This document shows, piece after piece, positions 17,957-25,808 of a stretch of 53,872 nucleotides of DNA. Position numbers and translations under genes: made by a program. Numbering within the stretch: position 1 is the stretch's first letter; every line of letters begins with the position of its first letter. Below the pieces are notes generated by a model. That model saw only the letters and a program-made list of their open reading frames with translations, searched no databases and was not told where the DNA came from. Source of the DNA: an uncultured Prevotellaceae bacterium (lineage in GTDB: Bacteria; Bacteroidota; Bacteroidia; Bacteroidales; Bacteroidaceae); contig CACZDV010000019.1 in the NCBI GenBank assembly GCA_902780025.1, positions 1 to 53,872 of the forward strand, given 5' to 3'.

Positions 17957-18543
17957 TAATATGTCCGAACTGTAAAGAAGAGATTGACGACGACAGCCAC
18001 TACTGTGACCAGTGTGGACAGGCGTTGCTTTACTGTAACCGTTGTGGCCGTGTGGGCATGGGACGCCGTTGTACTCATTGTGGCGGACTGATGGTAACGC
18101 TCGACGAATACCAACAGTCTGTTGGCTCCCAGACCGCCTATTCGATGTCGGTCTCTGCAGGTATGATATCCCAGACGGGAGCCTCCCAGATAACCCCTTC
18201 CGAACGTGGTGCTGCTGTGCCGCCTATAGGCGCTCAGGGACTGCCCGTGCTGACCCTCTACAATCAAAACCTGAATATCCGTATACAGGGTATCAACGGT
18301 GCAGTTATTGGTCGCCGTCAGGGACCCTATGTCCAGTACTTCGAACAGAATATGTATATCTCGGGCGTTCATGCCCAGTTGAAGTATAATGGAACGGTGG
18401 GTTGGTGTATTGTCGACAAGCACTCCTCGAACGGTACGAAGCTCAATCAGCATCCCCTGCAGCCCGATGTGGAGATGTCTCTGAAGTCGGGTGATATCGT
18501 GACATTGGCTAATGTCAGTTTGCAAGTTAGTATCAATCAGTAA
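17953..18543 (+). CDS. Zinc-ribbon FHA domain protein
   Basis: 196 aa. The N-terminus has zinc-ribbon knuckles at CPNC (4-7), CDQC (18-21), CNRC (28-31) and CTHC (40-43). A low-complexity linker (about 52-95) leads to an FHA domain (about 100-196) with the expected GR (120-121), S-x-x-H (SGVH, 137-140) and SSNGT (158-162), so it should bind phosphothreonine. It overlaps the AAA+ gene by 4 bp (ATGA). With a kinase two genes upstream and a PP2C directly downstream, it is the likely phospho-reader of the circuit. Its zinc ribbon resembles those on two other operon products, suggesting a shared docking or assembly mode. Confidence 0.92.
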   Translation: MIICPNCKEEIDDDSHYCDQCGQALLYCNRCGRVGMGRRCTHCGGLMVTLDEYQQSVGSQTAYSMSVSAGMISQTGASQITPSERGAAVPPIGAQGLPVLTLYNQNLNIRIQGINGAVIGRRQGPYVQYFEQNMYISGVHAQLKYNGTVGWCIVDKHSSNGTKLNQHPLQPDVEMSLKSGDIVTLANVSLQVSINQ

Positions 18544-18558
18544 TAAAGCAATCAGAAC

Positions 18559-19302
18559 GTGAAACTGAAAATCAGTGCTGCCAGCAATGTTGGTTGCGTT
18601 AGGCAAAACAATGAAGATATGATTCTCGTGGGCGATTGTTTCCTTCGGGACGAAAGCTTTGACGAAGAAGTGGAGATAGACGGTAAGGACCGCTATCTGA
18701 TAGCTTTGGCTGACGGTATGGGTGGCCATAGTAGTGGTGATGTCGCCAGTCGCGACGTGCTCACCAACCTCCATTATTTCTTCTACGATATGCCTGCTGG
18801 TCTCTCTGTAGGCGACTTCAACGAGGCTATCTACGAATGGCTGGAATCCATTAGTAATATCATCGACTCCAAGGGACATTCCGAGCCCCGTTATCACGAG
18901 ATGGGCACCACGCTGGTGGGGCTGGCCTACTATGCAGGCGAGTTTTACTGGATGAATTGTGGCGATAGCCGCGTCTATCGCTTGCACGACGGACAGTTGC
19001 ACCAGATATCGACGGACCATTCGTTGAGCAACCTCATGGGCTCCAGCGAGCATACGAACATCATTACCAACTGCATTGGCGGTGGCTGCAAGATGTCGTA
19101 CATCGACATGGTGACGTGTACCCCTGATGTGCAGCCTGGCGACGTCTATATGCTATGCAGCGATGGTCTTACCGACATGCTGTCCGATGTTGATGTTCAG
19201 GCGCTGATGCTCCAGGGTGCTGATGCCAACCGCCTGTGTGATGCTGCCAACGAAGCTGGAGGCTACGACAACGTCTCGGTATGTGTCATCAGGATTGAAT
19301 AA
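18559..19302 (+). CDS. PP2C-family Ser/Thr protein phosphatase
   Basis: 247 aa from a GTG start at 18559; the N-terminus KISAASNVGCVRQNNEDM fits the family, and an ATG is missing upstream. Metal-binding motifs are NNED (17-20), ADGMGGHSSG (51-60), GTTLVGLAYYAGEFYWMNCG with DSRVYR, CSDGLTDML and GGYDNVSV. It is a compact soluble PP2C, expected to reverse phosphorylation by the kinase in the same operon. It follows the FHA gene after 15 bp. Confidence 0.94.
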   Translation: MKLKISAASNVGCVRQNNEDMILVGDCFLRDESFDEEVEIDGKDRYLIALADGMGGHSSGDVASRDVLTNLHYFFYDMPAGLSVGDFNEAIYEWLESISNIIDSKGHSEPRYHEMGTTLVGLAYYAGEFYWMNCGDSRVYRLHDGQLHQISTDHSLSNLMGSSEHTNIITNCIGGGCKMSYIDMVTCTPDVQPGDVYMLCSDGLTDMLSDVDVQALMLQGADANRLCDAANEAGGYDNVSVCVIRIE

Positions 19303-19336
19303 TACTGTTTTTCTTTAATCATTAAATTACTCAAAA

Positions 19337-20254
19337 GTGCCATTAAGACTACCCGACCGTTTACCGGCCATAGACCTGCTGAAGAAAGAGAATATTTTCG
19401 TGATGGGCGATTCACGTGCGCATGCTCAGGACATACGCCCCTTGCGCATTGTCATTCTCAATCTCATGCCGCTGAAGATAACCACTGAGACCGACCTCAT
19501 ACGCCTGCTCTCCAACACGCCGTTGCAGCTCGACATCAGTTTCATGAAGTTGAAGAGCCATACGCCCAAGAATACGCCGATAGAACACATGATGATGTTC
19601 TACCGCGACTTTGAGTCGATGCGCAACGAGAAGTTCGACGGTATGATCGTCACGGGTGCTCCCGTTGAGCAGTTAGAGTTCGAGGATGTCGGCTACTGGT
19701 CTGAGATTACCGATATCTTCCAATGGGCGCGTACGCACGTCACGAGTACCTTATATATATGTTGGGCTGCACAGGCCGGACTTTATTTCCACTACGGCGT
19801 ACCCAAGTATCCGCTGCCGAAGAAGATGTTTGGCATCTTCCCACAGCTGGCCCTCGACAGTCGACTGCCCATCTTCCGCGGTTTCGACGATGTGTTCTAC
19901 ATGCCTCACAGTCGTCATACGGAACTCCATCGTGAGGACATTCTGGCCAATCCTGACCTGACGCTTATTGCCGACGGCGAGGAGAGTGGCGTCAGCATCA
20001 TCATGGCGCGCGAAGGCCGTGAGTTCTTCATCACTGGTCATCTGGAGTATGCCCCTGATACGCTCGACCGTGAGTATCGACGCGACAAGGACATCCGCAA
20101 GGATGTGGACCTGCCGCTTAACTACTATCGCCACAACAATCCCGACGAGGGACCGTTGGTCACCTGGCGTGCTCATGCCAACCTGTTCTACTCCAACTGG
20201 ATTAACTATTACGTCTATCAGGAGACACCTTATAATATTGACGATATTAAGTAA
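19337..20254 (+). CDS. metA: Homoserine O-acetyltransferase (MetA family)
   Basis: 305 aa, from GTG 19337 (PLRLPDRLPAIDLLKKENIF matches the MetA N-terminus). MetA acylates homoserine in methionine synthesis. Catalytic Cys142 lies in YICWAAQAG and the His of ITGHLEY is present. Position 111 is Glu (GAPVEQLEF); in the family Glu111 marks acetyl-CoA use and Gly111 succinyl-CoA use, so this is predicted to be an acetyltransferase despite the frequent label of succinyltransferase. No promoter box lies in the 34-bp gap after the PP2C gene, so it may be read through from the upstream operon. Confidence 0.93.
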   Translation: MPLRLPDRLPAIDLLKKENIFVMGDSRAHAQDIRPLRIVILNLMPLKITTETDLIRLLSNTPLQLDISFMKLKSHTPKNTPIEHMMMFYRDFESMRNEKFDGMIVTGAPVEQLEFEDVGYWSEITDIFQWARTHVTSTLYICWAAQAGLYFHYGVPKYPLPKKMFGIFPQLALDSRLPIFRGFDDVFYMPHSRHTELHREDILANPDLTLIADGEESGVSIIMAREGREFFITGHLEYAPDTLDREYRRDKDIRKDVDLPLNYYRHNNPDEGPLVTWRAHANLFYSNWINYYVYQETPYNIDDIK

Positions 20255-20280
20255 AGGTAAGAGGTAAAAGGTGAGAGGTG
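20255..20280 (+). repeat. Heptamer array before the U32 gene
   Basis: Four imperfect 7-bp units AGGTAAG, AGGTAAA, AGGTGAG, AGGTG fill the entire gap from the metA stop to the ATG at 20281. The purine-rich strand is sense and the units contain TAA and TGA. Confidence 0.8.
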
Positions 20281-22194
20281 ATGACTGAACTTGAACTGCT
20301 GGCTCCGGCTAAGAACTTGGAGTGTGGTAAGGCTGCCATCGACCACGGTGCCGATGCTGTCTATATCGGTGCGCAGCGCTTTGGTGCCCGTGCAGCTGCT
20401 GGCAACAGCGTGGCCGATATTGCCGAACTCTGTCGCTACGCCCATCAGTTCCAGGCTAAGGTCTACGTCACCGTCAACACCATTATCTACGACGACGAAC
20501 TGGAGGCTACCCGCCAGTTGCTGCAGGAGTTGCAGCAGAGTGGGGTAGATGCCGTCCTCGTTCAGGATATGGCGTTGGTCTCTCCTCTCTCCTCTCTCCT
20601 CTCTCCTCTTTCCTTCCACGCCAGTACCCAGACAGACAACCGTACAGCTGACAAGGTACGCTGGCTGCGCGACTTGGGTTTCAGCCGGGTGGTGCTGGCC
20701 CGCGAACTCTCTATCGACGATATTCGTGCTATCCATGAGGCGGTGCCTGATGTCGAATTGGAGGTCTTTGTTCACGGTGCCCTCTGCGTCAGTTACAGCG
20801 GACTGTGCTACGCTTCACAGTACTGCTTCCACCGTTCGGCCAATCGTGGCGAGTGCGCCCAGTTCTGCCGCATGCAGTTCGACTTGATGGATGCTGATGG
20901 TCAGGTCATCGAGCATAACCGTTATCTGCTGTCGCTCAAGGATATGTGTCAGATAGACAATCTCGAGGCTTTGGCTGAGGCGGGAGCTACTTCGTTCAAG
21001 ATTGAGGGACGCTTGAAAGATGTCTCCTACGTGAAGAACGTTACTGCCGCCTATAGTGAGCGACTGAATCAGATTATTCGCCGTCATCCTGACCGCTACC
21101 GCCGTTCCTCCTTGGGACATTGCCGCTACACCTTTACACCTAACCTGCAACGGACGTTCAATCGCGGATATACCACCTACTTTGCCAACGGGCGGCGTCC
21201 TGATATCGCGTCGTTCGACACGCCGAAGGCTGTTGGTGAGTTCGTAGGTACCGTCAAGGAGCTACGTCGTGATTCTTTTAATGTGGCTGGTACCGCCAGC
21301 TTTGCCAACGGCGACGGACTTTGCTTCTTCGCTCCCCAAGGAAACATCTCTCCTCTCTCCTCTCTCCTCTCTCCTCTAAAATTATTAGGCTTCCGCGTGA
21401 ATAGGGTAGAGGGTAACCGCCTCTATCCGCAACACATGCCTGAAGGTTTGAAGCCTGGCATGCGTCTCTATCGCAATAACGACCAGGAAATGGAGCGCCT
21501 CCTTTCCCGTCCCAGTGCCGAGCGTAAGATTCCCATCACCCTGTCGCTGCGTCCTACCGCTGATGGCTTCCGTCTGTCCTCCGGCGATGTCAGCGTCGAG
21601 CTACCCATTGCTCACCAGACAGCCGAAAAGCCCCAGCGTGAAAACATCATCCGTCAGCTCACGAAGTTAGGCAACACCCCCTATGAATGCACCGACGTTG
21701 ACCTGCCCGCCGACTTTAAATACTTCATCCCCAGTAGCCAGTTGGCAGAATTGAGGAGGATGCTTGTTTCGAGGTACGAGGTACGAGGTACGAGGTACGA
21801 GAATAGTTCATGCGCTGATAGTAATCTCGCACCTCGTACCTCGTACCTCGCACCTCGACAAAACCTTGCTCCTCGAAAACAAACAACCCTTTACGACAAC
21901 ATCGCTAATCGCGAGTCTTGTGCCTTCTACGGTGTCGCTGAGCCCACAGCCTACGAGCTGCGTCCTACGCCCGATGCTATGCTGATGCAATGCCGCCATT
22001 GTATTCGCTATTCCTTAGGCTTCTGCCCCAAACACTCTCTTCCCGCTAAAGCACCCTCACGTCTCTCTCCTCTCTCCTCTCTCCTCTCTCCTCTAAAATA
22101 TCCTCTCTTCTTACGTCTCGGCGACGGTCGCCGTTTCCGTCTTGAGTTCGATTGTCGTAACTGCCAAATGAATGTCTATGCGTCGACTCGTTAG
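20281..22194 (+). CDS. U32 family peptidase/RNA hydroxylation protein carrying four repeat insertions
   Basis: 637 aa from ATG 20281 (a GTG lies just upstream). The U32 core has LELLAPAKNLECGKAAIDHG at the N-terminus, the conserved EVFVHGALCVSYSGLC and the Cys-rich SANRGECAQFCR, then a DUF3656-like part and a Cys-rich C-terminus (CRHCIRYSLGFC, CRNC). Relatives TrhP and RlhA install 5-hydroxyl groups on tRNA or 23S rRNA; which applies here is not clear. Three in-frame CTCTCCT arrays add SPLSSLLSPL at about 101-110, 357-366 and 595-604, and a 90-bp palindromic element adds residues 497-526. Flanking sequence stays in frame, so the protein is probably made. Confidence 0.88.
   Translation: MTELELLAPAKNLECGKAAIDHGADAVYIGAQRFGARAAAGNSVADIAELCRYAHQFQAKVYVTVNTIIYDDELEATRQLLQELQQSGVDAVLVQDMALVSPLSSLLSPLSFHASTQTDNRTADKVRWLRDLGFSRVVLARELSIDDIRAIHEAVPDVELEVFVHGALCVSYSGLCYASQYCFHRSANRGECAQFCRMQFDLMDADGQVIEHNRYLLSLKDMCQIDNLEALAEAGATSFKIEGRLKDVSYVKNVTAAYSERLNQIIRRHPDRYRRSSLGHCRYTFTPNLQRTFNRGYTTYFANGRRPDIASFDTPKAVGEFVGTVKELRRDSFNVAGTASFANGDGLCFFAPQGNISPLSSLLSPLKLLGFRVNRVEGNRLYPQHMPEGLKPGMRLYRNNDQEMERLLSRPSAERKIPITLSLRPTADGFRLSSGDVSVELPIAHQTAEKPQRENIIRQLTKLGNTPYECTDVDLPADFKYFIPSSQLAELRRMLVSRYEVRGTRYENSSCADSNLAPRTSYLAPRQNLAPRKQTTLYDNIANRESCAFYGVAEPTAYELRPTPDAMLMQCRHCIRYSLGFCPKHSLPAKAPSRLSPLSSLLSPLKYPLFLRLGDGRRFRLEFDCRNCQMNVYASTR
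20581..20613 (+). repeat. CTCTCCT heptamer array in the U32 gene, copy 1
   Basis: About four CTCTCCT units, in frame, encoding SPLSSLLSPL followed by SFHAS, inserted between AVLVQDMALV and the following U32 strand. Confidence 0.85.
21347..21378 (+). repeat. CTCTCCT heptamer array in the U32 gene, copy 2
   Basis: Same array encoding SPLSSLLSPLK. It shares its downstream flank CTCTAAAAT with copy 3, so these two are copies of a longer unit. Confidence 0.85.
21769..21858 (+). repeat. 90-bp palindromic element inserted in frame in the U32 gene
   Basis: Inverted 32-nt arms of CGAGGTA heptamers flank the 24-nt core AATAGTTCATGCGCTGATAG plus TAAT. Length, symmetry and frame are identical to the tex copy at 4971-5060. 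It encodes SRYEVRGTRYENSSCADSNL plus APRTSYLAPR, 23 of 30 residues identical to the tex insert. A short degenerate echo (NLAPRK, near 21862-21880) follows. Confidence 0.9.
22061..22096 (+). repeat. CTCTCCT heptamer array in the U32 gene, copy 3
   Basis: In-frame array encoding RLSPLSSLLSPLK near the C-terminus, with the same CTCTAAAAT flank as copy 2. Confidence 0.85.
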
Positions 22195-23158
22195 TATCAT
22201 ATCCATCCTTGTGTTGCTTTGTTCCTGCTACAACAAGGGACAGCAGACGCCTGATGCCTGGGACCTGACCGAGCAGCAGTTGGACAGCATCTCGTTCTAT
22301 ACCACCCACCACTATACCCAGAACTACAACTTCCAGGTACGTGCCGACTCCATGCCTCTCATCCAGCAGTTGCCCGCCGAAGCCCTCAGCGATATGCCCG
22401 TTGACACGCTGATGGTTTACAAGAACGAGCACTTGGTAGTGGCCGACATCACCACTGTTCCTGCTGATACCATTGACTCTATCTGGGTGAAAGTGGCCAG
22501 CGACCAGCTGACCTTTGGTTGGATTCATGAGCACGAGATGCTGAATTGCGTCTCGCCCGATGATCCCATCTCCGAGTTCATCGACTTCTTCTCCGACGCT
22601 CACCTGCTGATTTTCTTGGCTTTCATTGTCGTTGTGGGTGCCGTCTATGTCAACCGCCAGCTGATGAGCCGTCAGGCCAAGCTCGTCCACTTCAACGACA
22701 TCGCCTCCTTCTATCCCTCGCTGCTCTGTCTGCTGGTAGCTACCTCAGCCACCTTCTACAGCAGTATCCAGCTCTTCGGACCTGAGAAGTGGCGCCACTT
22801 CTACTATCATCCCACGCTCAACCCCTTTGCCGTTCCCTTCAGTCTTGGATTGTTCCTCATCTCCGTCTGGGCTATCGTCATCGTCGGCGTAGCTGTCCTT
22901 GACGAGGTGCGCCGCCAACTGCGTTTGGGTGAAGCCATCCTCTATCTCTTGGGACTCGGTGCCACCTGTGCCGTCGCTTATGTCGTGTTTAGCGTCTTCA
23001 CCTTATATTACATAGGCTACCCCTTGCTCGTTGCCTACATCGCCTTTGCCGTCCATCGCTATTACGGTCGTCCCCGTCCCCGCTACCAGTGCGGTCGTTG
23101 TGGTGGTCTGCTCTACGACAAAGGCACGTGTCCCCATTGCGGTGCGCTCAATGAGTAA
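22172..23158 (+). CDS. Membrane lipoprotein with C-terminal zinc ribbon, unknown function
   Basis: 328 aa; ATG 22172 overlaps the U32 gene by 23 nt (an in-frame ATG at 22178 is also possible). It starts with a hydrophobic leader ending LLCSC, a plausible lipobox. A soluble part (about 25-140) follows, then about five membrane segments (HLLIFLAFIVVVGAVYV, SLLCLLVATSATFYSSI, LGLFLISVWAIVIVGVAVL, ILYLLGLGATCAVAYVVF, YIGYPLLVAYIAFAV) and a final zinc ribbon, CGRCGGLL...CPHCG. If the leader is cleaved, the topology must place the ribbon at the C-terminus in the cytosol. I do not recognise the family. The zinc ribbon is similar in style to those of the kinase operon 3 kb upstream. Confidence 0.7.
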   Translation: MSMRRLVSIISILVLLCSCYNKGQQTPDAWDLTEQQLDSISFYTTHHYTQNYNFQVRADSMPLIQQLPAEALSDMPVDTLMVYKNEHLVVADITTVPADTIDSIWVKVASDQLTFGWIHEHEMLNCVSPDDPISEFIDFFSDAHLLIFLAFIVVVGAVYVNRQLMSRQAKLVHFNDIASFYPSLLCLLVATSATFYSSIQLFGPEKWRHFYYHPTLNPFAVPFSLGLFLISVWAIVIVGVAVLDEVRRQLRLGEAILYLLGLGATCAVAYVVFSVFTLYYIGYPLLVAYIAFAVHRYYGRPRPRYQCGRCGGLLYDKGTCPHCGALNE

Positions 23159-23177
23159 TAATCCCTATAAATGGGGA

Positions 23178-23208
23178 TTGGACATTTCTATTTTTCTTTG
23201 TACCTTTG
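23178..23208 (+). promoter_or_regulatory. Promoter for the M28 peptidase gene
   Basis: TTG at 23178-23180 and TACCTTTG at 23201-23208 with a 20-bp spacer, 23 nt before the ATG. Confidence 0.85.
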
Positions 23209-23231
23209 CACCCGCAAATAAAACATGATTT

Positions 23232-24500
23232 ATGTGTAAGAAATACATATTGTTATTGGGCGCTTTCGTGCTTGTTATGCAGGCGAAAGCCCAGAAACAG
23301 GATGACATGCGGCAGGCGGTGGAATACCTGGCTTCGCAGGAACTGGGTGGTAGATATCCAGGTACATCGGGCGACACGCTGGCCTCTGAATTTATAGCCG
23401 ACCAACTTCGCAAACTGAAGTTCAAGAGAATCGTTAATGAAAAAAGGAATAAGGGTTATTATCAGGATTTTACATACGGAAAAGATGTAAAACGTACTAC
23501 CCATAATATCATCGCCGTACTGCCTGGTAAGGATAAGAAGTTGAAGAACGAATTCATTGTTGTCGGATCACACTACGACCACTTAGGTATGGGCGGTGAA
23601 GGCTCTGGCTCACGTCGTCCTGACACCTTAGGAGTACACCCTGGTGCCGACGATAATGCCAGCGGCGATGCAGTTGTGCTTCAGTTGGCTAAGCACTTCA
23701 AGAAAGTGCGTTCGCCGCGTAGCATCATTTTCATGTTCTTTGGTGCCGAGGAACAAGGTCTGATAGGCTCGAAGAACTTTATTGAGTGGATGAAACGGGA
23801 TGACAACCAACGCAAGAATCTGCCTAATGATATAAAAGGTATAGTTGCTATGGTGAACCTGGACATGGTGGGACGTATGCGCGACAATGCGCTGAGTGTC
23901 TCAGGTACGGGCACCAGTTCGGAGTTCAAGGCGATGACTGAGCGTGTGGCCGAGCAGAAGAACCTGCACGTTACCTGTACCCCCGACGGCTATGGTCCCA
24001 GCGACCAGGCATCGTTTGTGGCAGCCGATATCCCCGTGCTGTTCCTCACGACGGGTGGACACATGGAGTATCACACGCCTGCCGACGTACCCTCAACCCT
24101 GAACTATGACGGTATGCAGCAAACCTTGGAGTACACCCAGGAGTTGGTTGCAAGGTTGGCCAGCATGCCGACGACGCCTGACTTCATCAATGTGCCCAGT
24201 ACACAGACGATGAAGCATGCGAAGTTCAAGGTGACATTAGGCCTGATGCCCGACGTGATGGGTGCAAGCACCATTCCCGGACTGCGCGCCGACATTGTGG
24301 TGGCAGGAAAACCGGCACACAAGGCTGGCATTCGCAGTGGCGACGTCATTCAGGAGATAGACGGCAAGCCCGTGAACAACATGGAGGAATACATGCAGCG
24401 TTTGTCGGAACTGACGGCTGGTGCCACGATTCCCGTGAGAGTCCTGCGTGGCGAAGAGACATTGGTATTTCAAGTAGAATTAACCCCAGCTACGAAATGA
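23232..24500 (+). CDS. Secreted M28 family aminopeptidase with C-terminal PDZ domain
   Basis: 422 aa with a Sec signal peptide (about 1-20, VMQAKA). The M28 domain shows its zinc ligands: His114 region (GSHYDHLG), Asp140 (HPGADDNASG), the catalytic Glu pair in FFGAEEQGLIGS (173-174), VNLDMVGRM and a late His in GGHMEYHTPADVP. A PDZ domain follows (about 335-420, PAHKAGIRSGDVIQEIDGKP). It is expected to trim N-terminal residues from peptides outside the cytosol, with the PDZ helping substrate or partner binding. It overlaps the next gene by 4 bp (ATGA). Confidence 0.93.
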   Translation: MCKKYILLLGAFVLVMQAKAQKQDDMRQAVEYLASQELGGRYPGTSGDTLASEFIADQLRKLKFKRIVNEKRNKGYYQDFTYGKDVKRTTHNIIAVLPGKDKKLKNEFIVVGSHYDHLGMGGEGSGSRRPDTLGVHPGADDNASGDAVVLQLAKHFKKVRSPRSIIFMFFGAEEQGLIGSKNFIEWMKRDDNQRKNLPNDIKGIVAMVNLDMVGRMRDNALSVSGTGTSSEFKAMTERVAEQKNLHVTCTPDGYGPSDQASFVAADIPVLFLTTGGHMEYHTPADVPSTLNYDGMQQTLEYTQELVARLASMPTTPDFINVPSTQTMKHAKFKVTLGLMPDVMGASTIPGLRADIVVAGKPAHKAGIRSGDVIQEIDGKPVNNMEEYMQRLSELTAGATIPVRVLRGEETLVFQVELTPATK

Positions 24501-25282
24501 AGAAACCGGTATATTGGCTTTTAGCCGTTGTCATCACGCTGGTACTGAGTGTTTACCAGCGCATGACGGGGCCTACGCATCCGAAGAGCGTGACCATTGA
24601 ACTCGACGGAAATAAATACCAGATGAAGTTACCCAGAAGTGGGGTGCAGCAGGATGAGCAGGTGACCTTGAAAGGTGTTTCGTCGAACACTACGGCGCAG
24701 TTGCATTACCGTCGCTATCCGACGACTGACGACTATACTACGGTGGACTTCAGGTGGAATGACCATGAGTTGCAGGCCACCTTGCCCGTACAGCCTGTTG
24801 CGGGTAAGCTGCAGTACTATATCACCATCGGCGGCAAGGACTATCCTGCCGACGAACCCATTGTGATTCGTTTCCGCAACGACGTGCCCGCCAGCATCCT
24901 GGTGCCCCACATTCTGCTGATGTTTGCCGCCATGCTGTTTGCCGTCTATACGTTCCTGTTGGTCGTGACGGGCAGGAACTACCGTCGTTGGCTCTGGATA
25001 ACAACGGCGACGCTGTTCGTCGGTGGCTTTATTTTGGGCCCGATGGTGCAGCATGCGGCGTTTGGCCCTTGGTGGGCTGGATTCCCTTACGGTACCGACC
25101 TGACGGACAACAAGACACTCCTGTCGTTCCTCTTCTTTGTAGCTGCACTGGCTACGTTGAGGTGGAAGTTCAATAAGTGGGTGGTCGGGCTGGCTGTGCT
25201 GTTCATGATTGCCATTTTCAGCATACCCCACAGCGCGTACGGTTCAGAGTATGATTACGAGACGCAACAGTTGAAAAAGTAA
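24497..25282 (+). CDS. Membrane protein with beta-rich extracytoplasmic domain, unknown function
   Basis: 261 aa. One N-terminal hydrophobic segment (YWLLAVVITLVLSVY) is followed by a beta-sandwich-like extracytoplasmic part (about 30-135, paired strands such as TAQLHYRRYPTTDDYTTVDF and GKLQYYITIGGKDY). Four C-terminal membrane helices follow (ILVPHILLMFAAMLFAVYTF, WLWITTATLFVGGFILGP, LLSFLFFVAALATLRW, WVVGLAVLFMIAIFSIP). Its start overlaps the M28 stop, so both are co-translated. I do not recognise the family. Confidence 0.75.
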   Translation: MKKPVYWLLAVVITLVLSVYQRMTGPTHPKSVTIELDGNKYQMKLPRSGVQQDEQVTLKGVSSNTTAQLHYRRYPTTDDYTTVDFRWNDHELQATLPVQPVAGKLQYYITIGGKDYPADEPIVIRFRNDVPASILVPHILLMFAAMLFAVYTFLLVVTGRNYRRWLWITTATLFVGGFILGPMVQHAAFGPWWAGFPYGTDLTDNKTLLSFLFFVAALATLRWKFNKWVVGLAVLFMIAIFSIPHSAYGSEYDYETQQLKK

Positions 25283-25314
25283 AAAAGTAAAAAGGTAAAA
25301 AATAATAAGGTAAA
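25283..25314 (+). repeat. A-rich heptamer-like array before the lipoprotein gene
   Basis: Degenerate AAAAAGT/AAAAAGGT units fill the whole gap before the ATG at 25315; purine-rich strand sense, with TAA triplets. Confidence 0.6.
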
Positions 25315-25803
25315 ATGATGAAGATTAAAAGTTTGATGATGATGGTCGCTGCGGTGGCTTTGGTTATTGGAGTTAGTTCATGTGGTGATGACAACGATGA
25401 GCCGGAGGTAGTAGCTGCCGCTCAGGTGGCAGGTACCTATACGGGTACTGAGGTTGTCATGGTGATGGGAGAGGAATCGTCTAACGAAACCAAGGACTAT
25501 GTGATTTCCAAAGCCTCAGACACTTCCGTTGATATCAAGATTCCTGAAATGGGAATGGGAGGAATGACTATTCCGGCATTCTCGGTGAAGAACGTCCCCT
25601 TGAAGAAAAATGGTAACGCCATAAGTGGAGAACTTACTTCTTATACAGGTAGTGTGACCGATGCAAAGGGAGCGGAGAAAGCATTTACCATTACTGGTAT
25701 AGTCGTCCTTGTTAGTGGTAATGAGATTGTCGTGACCTATTCCTTGAAATATGGTAATATGCCGATGTCTATGGAAACCATTTTCACGGGAAACAAGAAG
25801 TAA
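25315..25803 (+). CDS. Calycin-like lipoprotein, unknown ligand
   Basis: 162 aa (ATG at 25315 or 25318). The signal peptide ends VSSC and the mature N-terminus is CGDDNDEPE; the acidic residues after the Cys match the Bacteroidota lipoprotein export signal to the outer surface. The rest is predominantly beta, with VAGTYTGTEVVM at the start of the barrel and VVLVSGNEIVVTYSLKY near the end, like the calycin/lipocalin-type lipoproteins of Bacteroidales. It is directly followed by a TonB-dependent receptor, so it may be that receptor's ligand-binding partner, as HmuY is for HmuR. The family assignment is tentative. Confidence 0.65.
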   Translation: MMKIKSLMMMVAAVALVIGVSSCGDDNDEPEVVAAAQVAGTYTGTEVVMVMGEESSNETKDYVISKASDTSVDIKIPEMGMGGMTIPAFSVKNVPLKKNGNAISGELTSYTGSVTDAKGAEKAFTITGIVVLVSGNEIVVTYSLKYGNMPMSMETIFTGNKK

Positions 25804-25808
25804 TTATT

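Noticed and set aside
10771-19302. Type VI or type VII secretion locus
   Set aside because: Kinase, PP2C, FHA and CbxX-type ATPase recall such loci, but there are no Tss, Hcp, VgrG, WXG100, EssC or EccC genes in 8 kb on either side.
20581-22096. CTCTCCT arrays as a CRISPR-like array
   Set aside because: The 7-bp units are directly tandem with no unique spacers, are in frame inside a gene, and no cas gene is near.
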